Shown here piece by piece: positions 38,258 through 46,909 of a stretch of 64,000 bases of DNA. Position 1 is the first letter of the stretch. Every line of letters begins with the position of its first letter. The notes under the pieces were generated by a model that was not told the origin of the DNA, made no database searches, and saw only the letters and a list, made by a program, of their open reading frames with translations. The stretch covers positions 17,207 through 81,206 of the forward strand of contig SKYA01000068.1 in assembly GCA_007128135.1 (NCBI GenBank). The letters are read 5' to 3'. The position numbers and the translations under genes were made by a program. Origin of the DNA: Paracoccaceae bacterium (GTDB lineage Bacteria > Pseudomonadota > Alphaproteobacteria > Rhodobacterales > Rhodobacteraceae).

Positions 38258-40000
38258 GTGACAAGAATGGAATTCACCGAGGGACAGAGCCTGCGGGCGG
38301 GCGGGTTCTTCAGTGACATGTCGGGGCATGAACTGGATCGCTTTCTCGATTTCGTGAGCCAGTTTCTCAGCGAAACGCAGGATTGCCTCGGCCTCGACAT
38401 GCCCGCCCGCGAGATTCCGATCATGGTGCAGCTTTTGCGGTCGCATCTGCGTGGGCGAATGGAGACGCCCTCGTCGCTCATCGACAACTCGGGCCTTGCG
38501 CGCGGCACTGCGCATCGGCTCATCGAGGATATGGTCCGCCGCGGCCTTATCGCCAAGCGCCCGCGCACGACAAGTGGCAAGACCTTTTCACTTCATCCGT
38601 CACCCGAACTCATCGAAGCGTGGTTGAACTATATTCGCCGGATGAAATCATTGCTTGGTGCCGTATTCGGGCTTGACGCAGACACAAATTACTTTTTCGG
38701 CGCATCTTACCTTGCGAGTGCCTCTGTCGCACCGCTGCCGGTCATGTCAGAGAAACTGAAACTGCCCGGTGGCTTGCGGGTGCTCTTGCATGCCGATGCC
38801 ACCTTCATGGCAATGCAGAAGCTCAAGCGTCAGTTTGAGTTGCATTTTGGAGTCGAACTGTCGGTGCGTGCCCTGTCCATTGACCGGCTTCATGAGGAAA
38901 TCCTGGAGAATTCGACCCGCCCGGTATCGCGTTACGACATAGTCACTTGCGACTTGTGCTGGATGGAAGAACTCATAAGCGCGCGCGCCATTCGCCCGAT
39001 AGAGAACCTTGGTCCCGGCAGTTCACTTGAATACAAGGATTTCCACCCCGAGGCGCTGTCAAGCGCGCGACGCGGAGACACGCTCTACGGTCTGCCGGTG
39101 CAGACCACTCCAGAACTGTTCATCTACCGTAGCGATCTCTTCGCCGAAGCCGGGCTGGCCCCACCGAAGACACTGGTCGAGATGCTGGAATGCGCCCAGA
39201 GCCTGCACCGCCCTGACATCAATCAAAGCGGGATCTGCTGGAATGGTGCGCGCGGCACACCCGTGGGCACGACTTTCATGATGCTGATGGCCGATTTTGG
39301 GCAGCCGGTTCTCAACCTGCCGCGCGTGGGCGACGGGTTTCGCGATCAGGAACTGGAGCCAGAGGCGCTCTTCCCGATGATCGAGTCGCCCAAAGGGCTG
39401 GAGGCAGCGGAATTCCTTGTGGACCTTCTGGCCTATTCGCCGCCCAGCGTGCTGCAGATGTCATGGTATGAGCGCGCGAAATGCTACGCGGAAGGCCGGG
39501 CCGCCATGGGCTATTGCTACACCCAGATCCTGCCAATCATAGAAAACGACCCGGCCTCGCCAGCCTGTGGGCGGACCGGCTATCTGCCGCATCCTTCGGC
39601 CCCGGGCCAGCGCCGTATCGCGCCGCTCGGCGGCTGGAATATCTGCGTGCCCGCCAATCTGAAGGAGACGCGCTTCGACGCCGTGAAACAGGCTGCACAC
39701 ACATTGACGTCGGCCGCTGCGACCAAGCTGTATATCGAGAACGGAAGCCTGGTGAGTTCGCGCTTCAGCGTTTGCAACGATCCGGTGGTCGCGCATAACC
39801 GGCCGGTGATAGCTACGGTGGACAAGCTGGCGCGCTCGGGACAGTTGCAGACATGGCCGCGTCCCGCGGTGCCGCAACTCAACACTCTGGTTCGTATCCT
39901 CGGTGAGGAAATCCATACCATGCTGCTGCGCAACAAGAAGCCTGCCGCGGCCCTGCGTGACGCCCAGGCCCGCTGCGAAAGGGCGATTGCAGCGGAGTGA
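38258..40000 (+). CDS. cytoplasmic regulator: winged-helix domain fused to a solute-binding domain
   Basis: A 580-residue protein with no signal peptide. Residues about 40-130 look like a MarR-type winged helix (SSLIDNSGLARGTAHRLIED, then MVRRGLIAKRPRT). From about residue 165 it becomes a complete family 1 extracellular solute-binding domain (LRVLLHADATFMAMQKLK, GLPVQTTPELFIYRSDLF, GRAAMGYCYTQILP). A GTG start is chosen because GGAGG lies 9 bases upstream; an ATG three codons later is the alternative. The fusion suggests a one-component regulator that senses a sugar through a captured binding protein. It is divergent from the iolG operon. Confidence 0.78.
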   Translation: MTRMEFTEGQSLRAGGFFSDMSGHELDRFLDFVSQFLSETQDCLGLDMPAREIPIMVQLLRSHLRGRMETPSSLIDNSGLARGTAHRLIEDMVRRGLIAKRPRTTSGKTFSLHPSPELIEAWLNYIRRMKSLLGAVFGLDADTNYFFGASYLASASVAPLPVMSEKLKLPGGLRVLLHADATFMAMQKLKRQFELHFGVELSVRALSIDRLHEEILENSTRPVSRYDIVTCDLCWMEELISARAIRPIENLGPGSSLEYKDFHPEALSSARRGDTLYGLPVQTTPELFIYRSDLFAEAGLAPPKTLVEMLECAQSLHRPDINQSGICWNGARGTPVGTTFMMLMADFGQPVLNLPRVGDGFRDQELEPEALFPMIESPKGLEAAEFLVDLLAYSPPSVLQMSWYERAKCYAEGRAAMGYCYTQILPIIENDPASPACGRTGYLPHPSAPGQRRIAPLGGWNICVPANLKETRFDAVKQAAHTLTSAAATKLYIENGSLVSSRFSVCNDPVVAHNRPVIATVDKLARSGQLQTWPRPAVPQLNTLVRILGEEIHTMLLRNKKPAAALRDAQARCERAIAAE

Positions 40001-40004
40001 GGTC

Positions 40005-41126
40005 TTACAGTTTCACCCATGCCCCTGAACGGGCGCTTCGCTGCATCGCCTCTATGCTGCGCTGCACTTCATAGGCTTCGCGGAAATCGGGGCCGGGGTT
40101 TTCTGTACCCGCGTGGGCCGCGATAAGCTCCGCCACCTCGATCACCTTCAGATCGTTGAAACCAAGGTGATGCCCGGGAGCCGGGCAGAAGGCGCCATAG
40201 GGTGGATGGTCGGGCCCAGCCTCGATCCTTGTGTAGCCGTTGCGCCCCCGCGTACCGGACCATAGGTGAAGCTCGTTCATCCTTTCCTGACTGAAGGCCA
40301 GCGCGCCTCTGGTGCCGGTGATTTCCCATGACAGATCCAGCGTCCGGGCAGTCGCCGCCCAGTTGGCCTCGATACTGCCCGCCGCGCCGTTTTCGAACCG
40401 CAACAGCGCATGGGTCATGTCATCGACCTGGACCGGCGCGCGCCTGGTGTGGCCTGGCGCAACCGGGCGCGTTGGGAAGATCGTCTGGCAATCGGCGATT
40501 ACCTCGGTAATCGGGCCTGCGAGATAACGCGCCATCGAGGTGATGTGGCTGCCGATATCGGTCAGCGCCCCGCCACCGGCCGGATCGGTCCTGAAGGAAT
40601 GCGGCGCATCGGGGCTCGCCATGTAATTCTCTGCATGGCGCCCGCGAAAGCCCGTGATATCGCCGATCTCGCCCGAGGTGATGATTTCCCGCGCCAGCCG
40701 GATCATGGGGTTGCGAAGGAAGTTGAAGCCAACCATCGTGATCACTCCCGCGGCCTCGGCAGCCTCTGTCATCTCCAGCGCCGAGGCGGCGGTCGTCGAC
40801 AGCGGTTTTTCGCAATAGACGGTCTTGCCCGCCGCGATGGCGGCCATCGAGATCGGTGCATGCAGCAGATTGGGTGCGGTGATCGCGACGATGCCGACTT
40901 CGGGATCATCAATCAACGCCTGCCAGTCCGCAGTGAACCGTGCGAAGCCAAGCGCATCCGCGCCGCGTCGCGCCAGATCATCGGTCGCGTCGGCCAGAAT
41001 GGTCAGTTTCGGCTCCAGTGGAAGATCGAAAAGCCCAGCAACGGCGCGAAAGGCATTGGCATGGCAGCGCCCCATGAAGCCCGATCCGATCAACCCGATA
41101 CCGATTTCTTTCTTGCGCAATGTCAC
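40005..41126 (-). CDS. Gfo/Idh/MocA family oxidoreductase
   Basis: A 373-residue NAD(P)-dependent dehydrogenase. The Rossmann motif GIGLIGSGFMGRCHANAF is at residues 8-25, the catalytic CEKPLS near residue 103, and GGGALTDIGSHITSMARYL carries the active-site D and H. The start is a GTG (MTLRKKEIG), since no ATG precedes the nucleotide motif. It converges on the regulator gene end with a 4-bp gap and is divergent from the GMC oxidoreductase gene. The substrate is likely a sugar or cyclitol. Confidence 0.85.
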   Translation of the reverse strand: MTLRKKEIGIGLIGSGFMGRCHANAFRAVAGLFDLPLEPKLTILADATDDLARRGADALGFARFTADWQALIDDPEVGIVAITAPNLLHAPISMAAIAAGKTVYCEKPLSTTAASALEMTEAAEAAGVITMVGFNFLRNPMIRLAREIITSGEIGDITGFRGRHAENYMASPDAPHSFRTDPAGGGALTDIGSHITSMARYLAGPITEVIADCQTIFPTRPVAPGHTRRAPVQVDDMTHALLRFENGAAGSIEANWAATARTLDLSWEITGTRGALAFSQERMNELHLWSGTRGRNGYTRIEAGPDHPPYGAFCPAPGHHLGFNDLKVIEVAELIAAHAGTENPGPDFREAYEVQRSIEAMQRSARSGAWVKL

Positions 41127-41135
41127 CCCCCAAGC

Positions 41136-41165
41136 CTGGAATACTGCTTTCCGCCATACTGGAAT
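41136..41165. promoter_or_regulatory. paired CTGGAAT half-sites in a divergent promoter region
   Basis: CTGGAAT occurs at 41136-41142 and 41159-41165, 23 bp apart (about two helical turns). Each forms the right half of the TCCAGTCTGGA-like site, matching 8 of 11 positions. They lie just upstream of the Gfo/Idh/MocA start and 108-137 bp before the GMC start. Confidence 0.42.
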
Positions 41166-41273
41166 CCTGCGGACAAAGCTTCGATCAGTAATTTGTCCAA
41201 CTCTGACACTTTGGCAGTTTAACACAAGCTGCGCCTGCTGCAGTCTGCCCACAACACGAGAGGAAATCCGGGC

Positions 41274-42869
41274 GTGCGGGAATATGACCATATCGTTGTG
41301 GGCGCTGGCTCTGCAGGCTGTGCCATAGCCGGACGGCTGGCCGAAGCGGGTCACAGCGTGCTTTTGCTGGAAGCCGGAGGGCGCGACCGCAACCCCTTCA
41401 TCCACATCCCGCTGGGCTATTCGCTTCTTTACGCCAATCCGAAAGTAAACTGGTGCTACACAAGTGCGCCCGAGCCGCATCTGCACGGCCGCCGCCTGTT
41501 TCAGCCGCGTGGCAAGGTGCTTGGCGGCACGGGTGCGATCAACGGCATGATCTACATGCGCGGCCAGCCACAGGATTTCGATGGCTGGGCGGCGACCGGC
41601 TGTAACGGCTGGGGCTGGGACGAGGTGCTGCCCTATTTCAAGTCCTGCGAGGATCAGGAACGGGGACCGGACGAATTCCATGGCACTGGCGGGCCAGTGG
41701 CTGTGTCGGATATTCGCACCAGTCACCCCCTTGGCGAGGCCTTCCACGCGGCCTCCGAAGCGCTCGGCGTGCCGCGCAATTCTGATTTCAACGGCGCCCG
41801 ACAGGAAGGGACCGGCTACGTCCAGACCACGACGAAGAACGGCAGGCGGTGGAGCACTGCTTCGGGCTATCTGCGTGGCGCCGCGAAACGCAACATCGAC
41901 CTGCGCCTGAATGCGCTGGTTCTGCGGGTGGAACTGGACGGCAAGCGCGCCACCGGCGTGACCTGGCGCGACAGAGGCGGGCAAAGGACCGCCAGTGCGC
42001 GCGGCGAGATCATCCTGTCAGGCGGCACCTTCAACTCGCCCCAATTGCTGCAGATCTCGGGTATCGGGCCAGGGGCGCTGCTGCAGGCGCAGGGGATCGA
42101 GACGCGCCACGACCTGCCCGGTGTCGGGGAAAACCTCCAGGATCATTTCGGGATCGGGGCGGAATACCGTTCGATTGTCAAATCCACGGTGAATGACCTT
42201 TACAACAACAAGTTCAAGGGCGGGTTGCAACTGTTGCGCTGGCTGTTGTTCCGCACTGGTCCCTTTGCCGACAACGGGAATTACTCCAATACCTTTATTC
42301 ATTCCGGCCCTGCGGTGGACCGCGCTGACATGATGGTCACCTTCATGGCATGGTGCACGGATGAGAAGCTCATCCCGCGCCCTTTCCCCGGCTTCACCAT
42401 CCTCGCCGAACATATGCGCCCGAATTCGCGGGGCCATGTGCGTCTGACAGGCCCGGACCCTTCGCAACCGCCCGAAATCCAGTTCAATTTCTTTGCCGAC
42501 GAGGCCGACCAGCGTGCCGCACTGGCGGGTCTCAAGTTTGCGCGCCAGATTGCGGCAACCGCACCGATGGCCGACTGCGTTGACTATGAACTCTCCCCCG
42601 GCAAGGACGTGCAGTCGGACGAGGACCTGCTGACCTATTGCAGGCAGAACGGCCTGTCCTTGCTGCATCCCGTTGGCACCTGCAAGATGGGTATCGACGA
42701 GAATGCCGTGGTCGATCCGCGCCTGAAGGTCCACGGGATAGACGGACTCCGCGTCGCTGATGCCTCGATCATGCCGCGTATCGTGACCGGTAACACCAAC
42801 GCAGCCTCTATCATGATCGGCGAAAAGGCTGCCGCGATCATCCTCGAAGATCTGAAGGGTACACCATGA
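41274..42869 (+). CDS. GMC family oxidoreductase (choline dehydrogenase-like)
   Basis: A 531-residue FAD flavoprotein. The FAD-binding motif is HIVVGAGSAGCAIAGRL at the N-terminus, GMC signature 1 is GRGKVLGGTGAINGMIYMRG-like around residue 78 (PRGKVLGGTGAINGM), and the C-terminal active-site His is in HPVGTCKMG, with NTNAASIMIGEKAA closing the protein. A GTG start follows GAGGAAAT. It probably oxidises an alcohol group of a sugar or polyol using a quinone or oxygen acceptor. It overlaps the next dehydrogenase gene by ATGA. Confidence 0.9.
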   Translation: MREYDHIVVGAGSAGCAIAGRLAEAGHSVLLLEAGGRDRNPFIHIPLGYSLLYANPKVNWCYTSAPEPHLHGRRLFQPRGKVLGGTGAINGMIYMRGQPQDFDGWAATGCNGWGWDEVLPYFKSCEDQERGPDEFHGTGGPVAVSDIRTSHPLGEAFHAASEALGVPRNSDFNGARQEGTGYVQTTTKNGRRWSTASGYLRGAAKRNIDLRLNALVLRVELDGKRATGVTWRDRGGQRTASARGEIILSGGTFNSPQLLQISGIGPGALLQAQGIETRHDLPGVGENLQDHFGIGAEYRSIVKSTVNDLYNNKFKGGLQLLRWLLFRTGPFADNGNYSNTFIHSGPAVDRADMMVTFMAWCTDEKLIPRPFPGFTILAEHMRPNSRGHVRLTGPDPSQPPEIQFNFFADEADQRAALAGLKFARQIAATAPMADCVDYELSPGKDVQSDEDLLTYCRQNGLSLLHPVGTCKMGIDENAVVDPRLKVHGIDGLRVADASIMPRIVTGNTNAASIMIGEKAAAIILEDLKGTP

Positions 42870-43879
42870 CCCACACTCTCGGCATAGCCCTCATGGGGAC
42901 CGGACGGATGGCCCATGTCTATGGCCCGAAAATAGGTGCTCATCCAGGATTGCGACTGGAGATGATCTACAATCCGCGAATGACCTCGGCCGAAAGGGCC
43001 ACGGCGCAATATGGCGGGCGTCCCATGGACGACCTCTGCGCGGTGCTGGCCGATCCGGAAGTGGATGCGGTAGTGATCGCCACACCGACTGATACGCATG
43101 TTGACTATATCGAGCGTGCTGCAGCGGCTGGCAAGGCGATCTATTGTGAAAAGCCGCTTGACCGGACTCTGGCCCGGGTCGATCGCGCCATGGCCGCGCT
43201 CGACGCCCACCCGGTGCCCTTTATGCTTGGCTTCAACCGGCGCTTCGATCCGGATAACGCGATGCTGCGGGCTGCTGTTCAGGCCGGGGAGATAGGCGCC
43301 CTCAACATGCTGATGAGCTGGAGCCGGGAGCCCGCACCGCCTCCGATAGACTATGTCCGTACCTCGGGTGGCTATTTTGTTGATGCAACGATCCACGATA
43401 TCGATCTTGTGTGCTGGATCGCAGGCGAGCGGCCAGTAGAGGTTTTCGCTGCGGGAAACTGCAAGTTCGATCCGGAGATCGGGGCTGAGGGCGATTTCGA
43501 CTTGACCATGACAACGCTCAAGATGCCTTCAGGCGCGCTGGTGCATATCAACAATTCCCGAAGCTGCTGCTACGGTTTCGATCAGCGGCTGGAGGTGCTT
43601 GGTGACAGAGGCATGCTGCAGACTCGCAACCACCGCGACGATAACCTCGTTCGCTGGAACGGTGACGCAACCGAGGCGCGAAAGCCGCTCAAGCACTTCT
43701 TCCTCGAACGCTACGACCGGTCCTTCTACAACGCGCTTGATGAATTCTACATGGCGGTCACGCAGGGCAGGGCCCCGTCAAGCACCTCTGCGGACGGGCG
43801 CGCTGCCCTTGCCATCGCGCTTGCTTGCGCGCGCTCTGCGCGCGAGTCCATCGCGGTCCGTCCATCCTACCAGGCCTGA
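42866..43879 (+). CDS. Gfo/Idh/MocA dehydrogenase, inositol 2-dehydrogenase-like
   Basis: A 337-residue NAD-dependent dehydrogenase, paralogous to the iolG-like protein at 37093-38097. They share the CEKPLD/CEKPID lysine motif, LGFNRRFDP, and GYFVDATIHDIDLVCW versus GLFRDTTIHDMDMARF, and HINNSR. The Rossmann motif is LMGTGRMAHVYG. It is translationally coupled to the GMC gene. The two paralogues may act on successive or epimeric cyclitols. Confidence 0.82.
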   Translation: MTHTLGIALMGTGRMAHVYGPKIGAHPGLRLEMIYNPRMTSAERATAQYGGRPMDDLCAVLADPEVDAVVIATPTDTHVDYIERAAAAGKAIYCEKPLDRTLARVDRAMAALDAHPVPFMLGFNRRFDPDNAMLRAAVQAGEIGALNMLMSWSREPAPPPIDYVRTSGGYFVDATIHDIDLVCWIAGERPVEVFAAGNCKFDPEIGAEGDFDLTMTTLKMPSGALVHINNSRSCCYGFDQRLEVLGDRGMLQTRNHRDDNLVRWNGDATEARKPLKHFFLERYDRSFYNALDEFYMAVTQGRAPSSTSADGRAALAIALACARSARESIAVRPSYQA

Positions 43880-44086
43880 GCGACAGGGACGAAACCGACC
43901 CTAAGCAATGCAACCGGATTGCGCCTGAACGCCAGCGACTCCGATGCCCTCGCAGGCGCGCGGTTTCATGGGCACTGTGCCGGAACGAAGTCCCTGCCGG
44001 CTTCATCCGAGACGGGGTTGATGCCGCCCTGCCGAGGCTGCATCGCAATGTTCCGGGCTCGCGGTGCCAAATCACAATCTGAAGGA
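43880..44086. other. non-coding stretch, no feature recognised
   Basis: About 200 bp after the second iolG-like gene. No promoter, terminator or coding signal was recognised. It may be further decayed insertion-sequence DNA, since transposase remains follow directly. Confidence 0.45.
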
Positions 44087-44520
44087 AAGGGCATCAATGC
44101 CCATGCCCGCAAGATCGTCGGCTGGCGAGGCAACATGACCGCTCATGCCGGGTTCGTTCTGGATGCTCTCGGGCAAGCGGTCCATGTACGGCGCCCGGTC
44201 AAGGCATGGGGCTGGCTCACCATGGCAACCACGGCAGCCAGTATCTGCCGATGATGTGGACGGAACGGCTGGCAGCATCGGCAACAGCCATGACAACCCA
44301 TTGGCCGTGACAATCAAAGGTCTCCTCAAGGCGGAAGTCATCCACTGTCGCAGACCTTGGCGCAGCTTCGAGGCCGTGGAATATGCACCCCTCGAACAGG
44401 TGGACTGGTTCAGCAACCGCTGCCTGCTCCAGCCCATCGGGATCATCCCGCCCGCTGAAGCCGAGGCCAACTTCCATACAGGTCCGGAAACTGACCCCAG
44501 GGCAGCGAAATCAAGACAAA
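44087..44520 (+). pseudogene. IS3-family transposase (OrfB) remnant
   Basis: C-terminal half of an IS3-type DDE integrase read in three frames: AHARKIVGWRGNMTAHAGF and VLDALGQAV, then HGSQYLPMMWTERLA, then GLLKAEVIHCRRPWRSFEA, VEYAPLEQVDWFSN and PIGIIPPAEAEANF. Frameshifts fall near 44210 and 44270. The expected catalytic D in SDRGSQY and E in ETINGL are replaced (GNHGSQY, VTIKGL). The N-terminal half and OrfA are missing, and no terminal inverted repeats were recognised. It is inactive. Confidence 0.85.
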
Positions 44521-44643
44521 CCAGCCTGCAGCAAACCCGGCACAGTTCATTCCAGTGTTGCGATCCGGTGGAGACTCAAATCAGCCACGGAGCATCATGG
44601 AGCCACATGACCACCACAAGTCAATAACTTACCTGAGTAATTC

Positions 44644-44719
<76 letters not shown>

Positions 44720-44764
44720 TCCATTGCCCCGCGTCATACGCAAGCCGACGCGGCGACGCAACAG

Positions 44765-44792
44765 AAAAAACCGCGCGGGCGCGCGGGTTTTT
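44765..44792 (-). terminator. intrinsic terminator after the FYDLN-acid gene
   Basis: On the minus strand a CCGCGC/GCGCGG stem with a 4-base loop is followed by TTTTTT; the opposite side also carries a run of five T on the plus strand, so it may work both ways. It lies 6 bp beyond the stop codon of the FYDLN-acid gene. Confidence 0.8.
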
Positions 44793-44797
44793 CCCGG

Positions 44798-45118
44798 TCA
44801 GTCGTCGTCATCGGCGGACACATCCGCCAGATCGTCGAGAGCCACGGTGTCGTCGTCGTCATCCTCGAGCAGCTCGTCATCGACATCGACCGCATCATCG
44901 TCATCAACCAGCAGGTCGTCGTCATCCGCCTTGGACGCAGCCGCGGCCTTGGCCTTTGCCTTGAGCGCAGCCGTCGCCTCTTCGGTGCGGCGGTCCTGCG
45001 TGTCGATGATGACCACCTTGCCGGTATAGGGGCTGACGATCGGCTCCTTGTTCAGATCGTAGAAACGTTTGCCGGTCTCCGGGCAGACGCGCTTCACGCC
45101 CCATTCTGGATTGGACAT
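44798..45118 (-). CDS. FYDLN-acid family protein (TIGR02300)
   Basis: A 106-residue protein with a conserved N-terminus, EWGVKRVCPETGKRFYDLNK (E5-K24), a single cysteine pair position partly kept, and a very acidic tail made almost only of D, E, L and V from about residue 66. The family is alphaproteobacterial and of unknown function. GAGGAAAT precedes the ATG. It is divergent from the metallopeptidase gene. Confidence 0.88.
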   Translation of the reverse strand: MSNPEWGVKRVCPETGKRFYDLNKEPIVSPYTGKVVIIDTQDRRTEEATAALKAKAKAAAASKADDDDLLVDDDDAVDVDDELLEDDDDDTVALDDLADVSADDDD

Positions 45119-45229
45119 CAGGATTTCCTCTGCGTGCATGTCTTCCTTCAAGCCCCGTGCCGTGCCATAACTCGGACAGGCTGTAAAGGCCCCTGCGCGG
45201 GGCAGGGCGCAAGGCAGGCGGTTTCCTGT

Positions 45230-45991
45230 ATGGAACTGGGCACACGAAAGCTCGAGGCGATAGACGTGCAGGGCGGGGTCGCTCATCTGCCGGGCCCGCC
45301 TGTGCTGGAAGTGGCCCTGCGCCGTTCCGGACGCGCCCGCAGGCTGAGTCTGCGCGTCTCGGGGCTGGACGGGCGCGCGACCCTTACCATGCCGCTGCGC
45401 TTTCCCCAGGCAGAGGCGCTGGGTTTTTTGCGCGACAAGGAAGCATGGCTGCGTCAGGCACTGGACCGGGTGCCCGTGCGGCAACTCATGGCGCCGGGCC
45501 GCGAGGTGCTCTACCAGGGCCGGCGCATACAGGTGCGCGAAGGGCCCGGGCGTCAGATCCGGGTCGTGGAGGATGCACTTGTCGTTCCGCGCGATGCGAC
45601 TGGCACCCGCACGGGTGCGCGGGTCGAGGCGTTCCTCAAGACCAGCGCCCGCGCGGCGCTGTTGCCGGCGGTCGAAGAATATGCCGGGCGGCTGGGACGG
45701 ACAGCGCAGGCAGTCAGCCTGCGTGACACACGCTCGCGCTGGGGGTCATGCACGGCGGACGGGCGGCTGATGTTCTCGTGGCGGCTGATCATGGCGCCAC
45801 CCGAGGTGTTGCGCTATGTTGCCGCGCATGAAGTCGCGCATCTCGCGCATATGGACCATTCGCGCGCCTTCTGGGCCTGCGTGGGCCGTCTGATGCCGGA
45901 TTATGGCGCCCATCGCGACTGGCTGCGCGAACACGGCGCGCAACTGCACAGCTATTGTTTCAGGGCCCGCAGCGCCGCAGAGAGCGGATAG
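45230..45991 (+). CDS. YgjP-like zinc metallopeptidase (DUF45)
   Basis: A 253-residue SprT/YgjP-type protein. The zinc motif is HEVAHLAHMDHS (HExxH plus a third H, about residues 203-214), preceded by SRWGSCTADGRLMFSW, the family signature. The start MELGTRKLEA lacks a strong ribosome site, so a slightly different start is possible. Its function is not established; such proteins may degrade or process damaged proteins. The last 40 bp overlap the convergent thpR gene. Confidence 0.87.
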   Translation: MELGTRKLEAIDVQGGVAHLPGPPVLEVALRRSGRARRLSLRVSGLDGRATLTMPLRFPQAEALGFLRDKEAWLRQALDRVPVRQLMAPGREVLYQGRRIQVREGPGRQIRVVEDALVVPRDATGTRTGARVEAFLKTSARAALLPAVEEYAGRLGRTAQAVSLRDTRSRWGSCTADGRLMFSWRLIMAPPEVLRYVAAHEVAHLAHMDHSRAFWACVGRLMPDYGAHRDWLREHGAQLHSYCFRARSAAESG

Positions 45992-46515
45992 CGTTCCAGA
46001 ACATCATGAACCGCACCATCGGGGCGCAGATGCGAGCGAAAGAGCGCGATCTCGGTCACCTCGAAGGGGTCGCTGCGAAACTGCGCCGATTGCGCGACGG
46101 CCGCTTCCAGTTCGCGCTGATCGAAACTGCCGGGGCGCAGGTAGGACAGCGTCACATGCGGATGATAGCGGCGTCTGTCCGGGCTGAACCCGACCGCGCG
46201 GGCGATGTTGGCAAGCTTGCCCTGCAGGACCAGCAGCGCAGGCTCGGGCCGCACCAGCGCATGCAGGTTATGCGCCTTGTCCCGGCCAAAGAGCCCCAAC
46301 CCCTCGAGCACCAGTCCGAAGGGAATGACTTCCAGCCGCGACAAGGCCTGATCGAGCGCCTCGAGCTGCGCGTTGCCGGCCTCACCCAGAAACACCAGCG
46401 TGATGTGGAAATTCTCGGGCGGCAGCTTGCGGCGCACGGGCATCAGGAACTGTTGCAGCACAAGCTGGCTACGGACATGCTGCGGCAGTTCCAGCCCGAG
46501 AAAGGCACGGATCAT
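45952..46515 (-). CDS. thpR: RNA 2',3'-cyclic phosphodiesterase
   Basis: A 187-residue 2H phosphoesterase. The two catalytic HxT motifs are HITLVF (about residue 37) and HVTLSY (about residue 119). It opens 2',3'-cyclic phosphates on RNA ends. The start MIRAFLGLELP is the standard family start. It overlaps the convergent metallopeptidase gene and follows the monooxygenase-like gene closely on the same strand? No: that gene lies downstream on the chromosome but upstream in transcription, with a 4-bp gap, so the two are likely cotranscribed. Confidence 0.92.
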   Translation of the reverse strand: MIRAFLGLELPQHVRSQLVLQQFLMPVRRKLPPENFHITLVFLGEAGNAQLEALDQALSRLEVIPFGLVLEGLGLFGRDKAHNLHALVRPEPALLVLQGKLANIARAVGFSPDRRRYHPHVTLSYLRPGSFDQRELEAAVAQSAQFRSDPFEVTEIALFRSHLRPDGAVHDVLERYPLSAALRALKQ

Positions 46516-46519
46516 TGGC

Positions 46520-46843
46520 TCAGTCGGGGGAAAAAAGGGCCGCGACCTCATACATTACCGGCTCGAACCGCGCGCACATCTGGGCAATGGCACGGTTGCG
46601 CTCGCGCATCTCGGGGGTGCGCAGCATGGCCTGGAAATCGGACCGGTCGCGCCAGCGCGAATAGGTGGCAATCCGGGTCTGGGCATCGTTGACATGGATC
46701 GCGCCGCCCAGAAAGCCGGGCTGGCGGCGGATGACCTCGCCATAGGCGGCTTGCAATGCTTCGAGCACATCCGCACAGGTTCCCGGAGTCATCTCGAAAG
46801 TGGTGATGACGGTCTGGCCGTCACTGTCGGTGGTGATCTGCAT
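46520..46843 (-). CDS. antibiotic biosynthesis monooxygenase (ABM)-type protein
   Basis: A 107-residue dimeric alpha/beta-barrel-like protein. The start MQITTDSDGQ follows AAGGAGGGGG. QPGFLGGAIHVND and RIATYSRWRDRSDFQAM fit the ABM domain, which includes heme-degrading and quinone-forming monooxygenases and many proteins of unknown role. No cofactor residue is evident. It starts just upstream of thpR in the same direction. Confidence 0.78.
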   Translation of the reverse strand: MQITTDSDGQTVITTFEMTPGTCADVLEALQAAYGEVIRRQPGFLGGAIHVNDAQTRIATYSRWRDRSDFQAMLRTPEMRERNRAIAQMCARFEPVMYEVAALFSPD

Positions 46844-46909
46844 GGGTTCCCCCTCCTTGCTGCTGACATGGTGACGCAAAGCGGGCCGCCTGCCAAGGGC
46901 CGAGGACGA

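Noticed and set aside
44821..44930. Tandem-looking GATGAC/GTCGTC repeats
   Set aside because: They encode the acidic D/E tail of the FYDLN-acid protein and are not a DNA repeat element.
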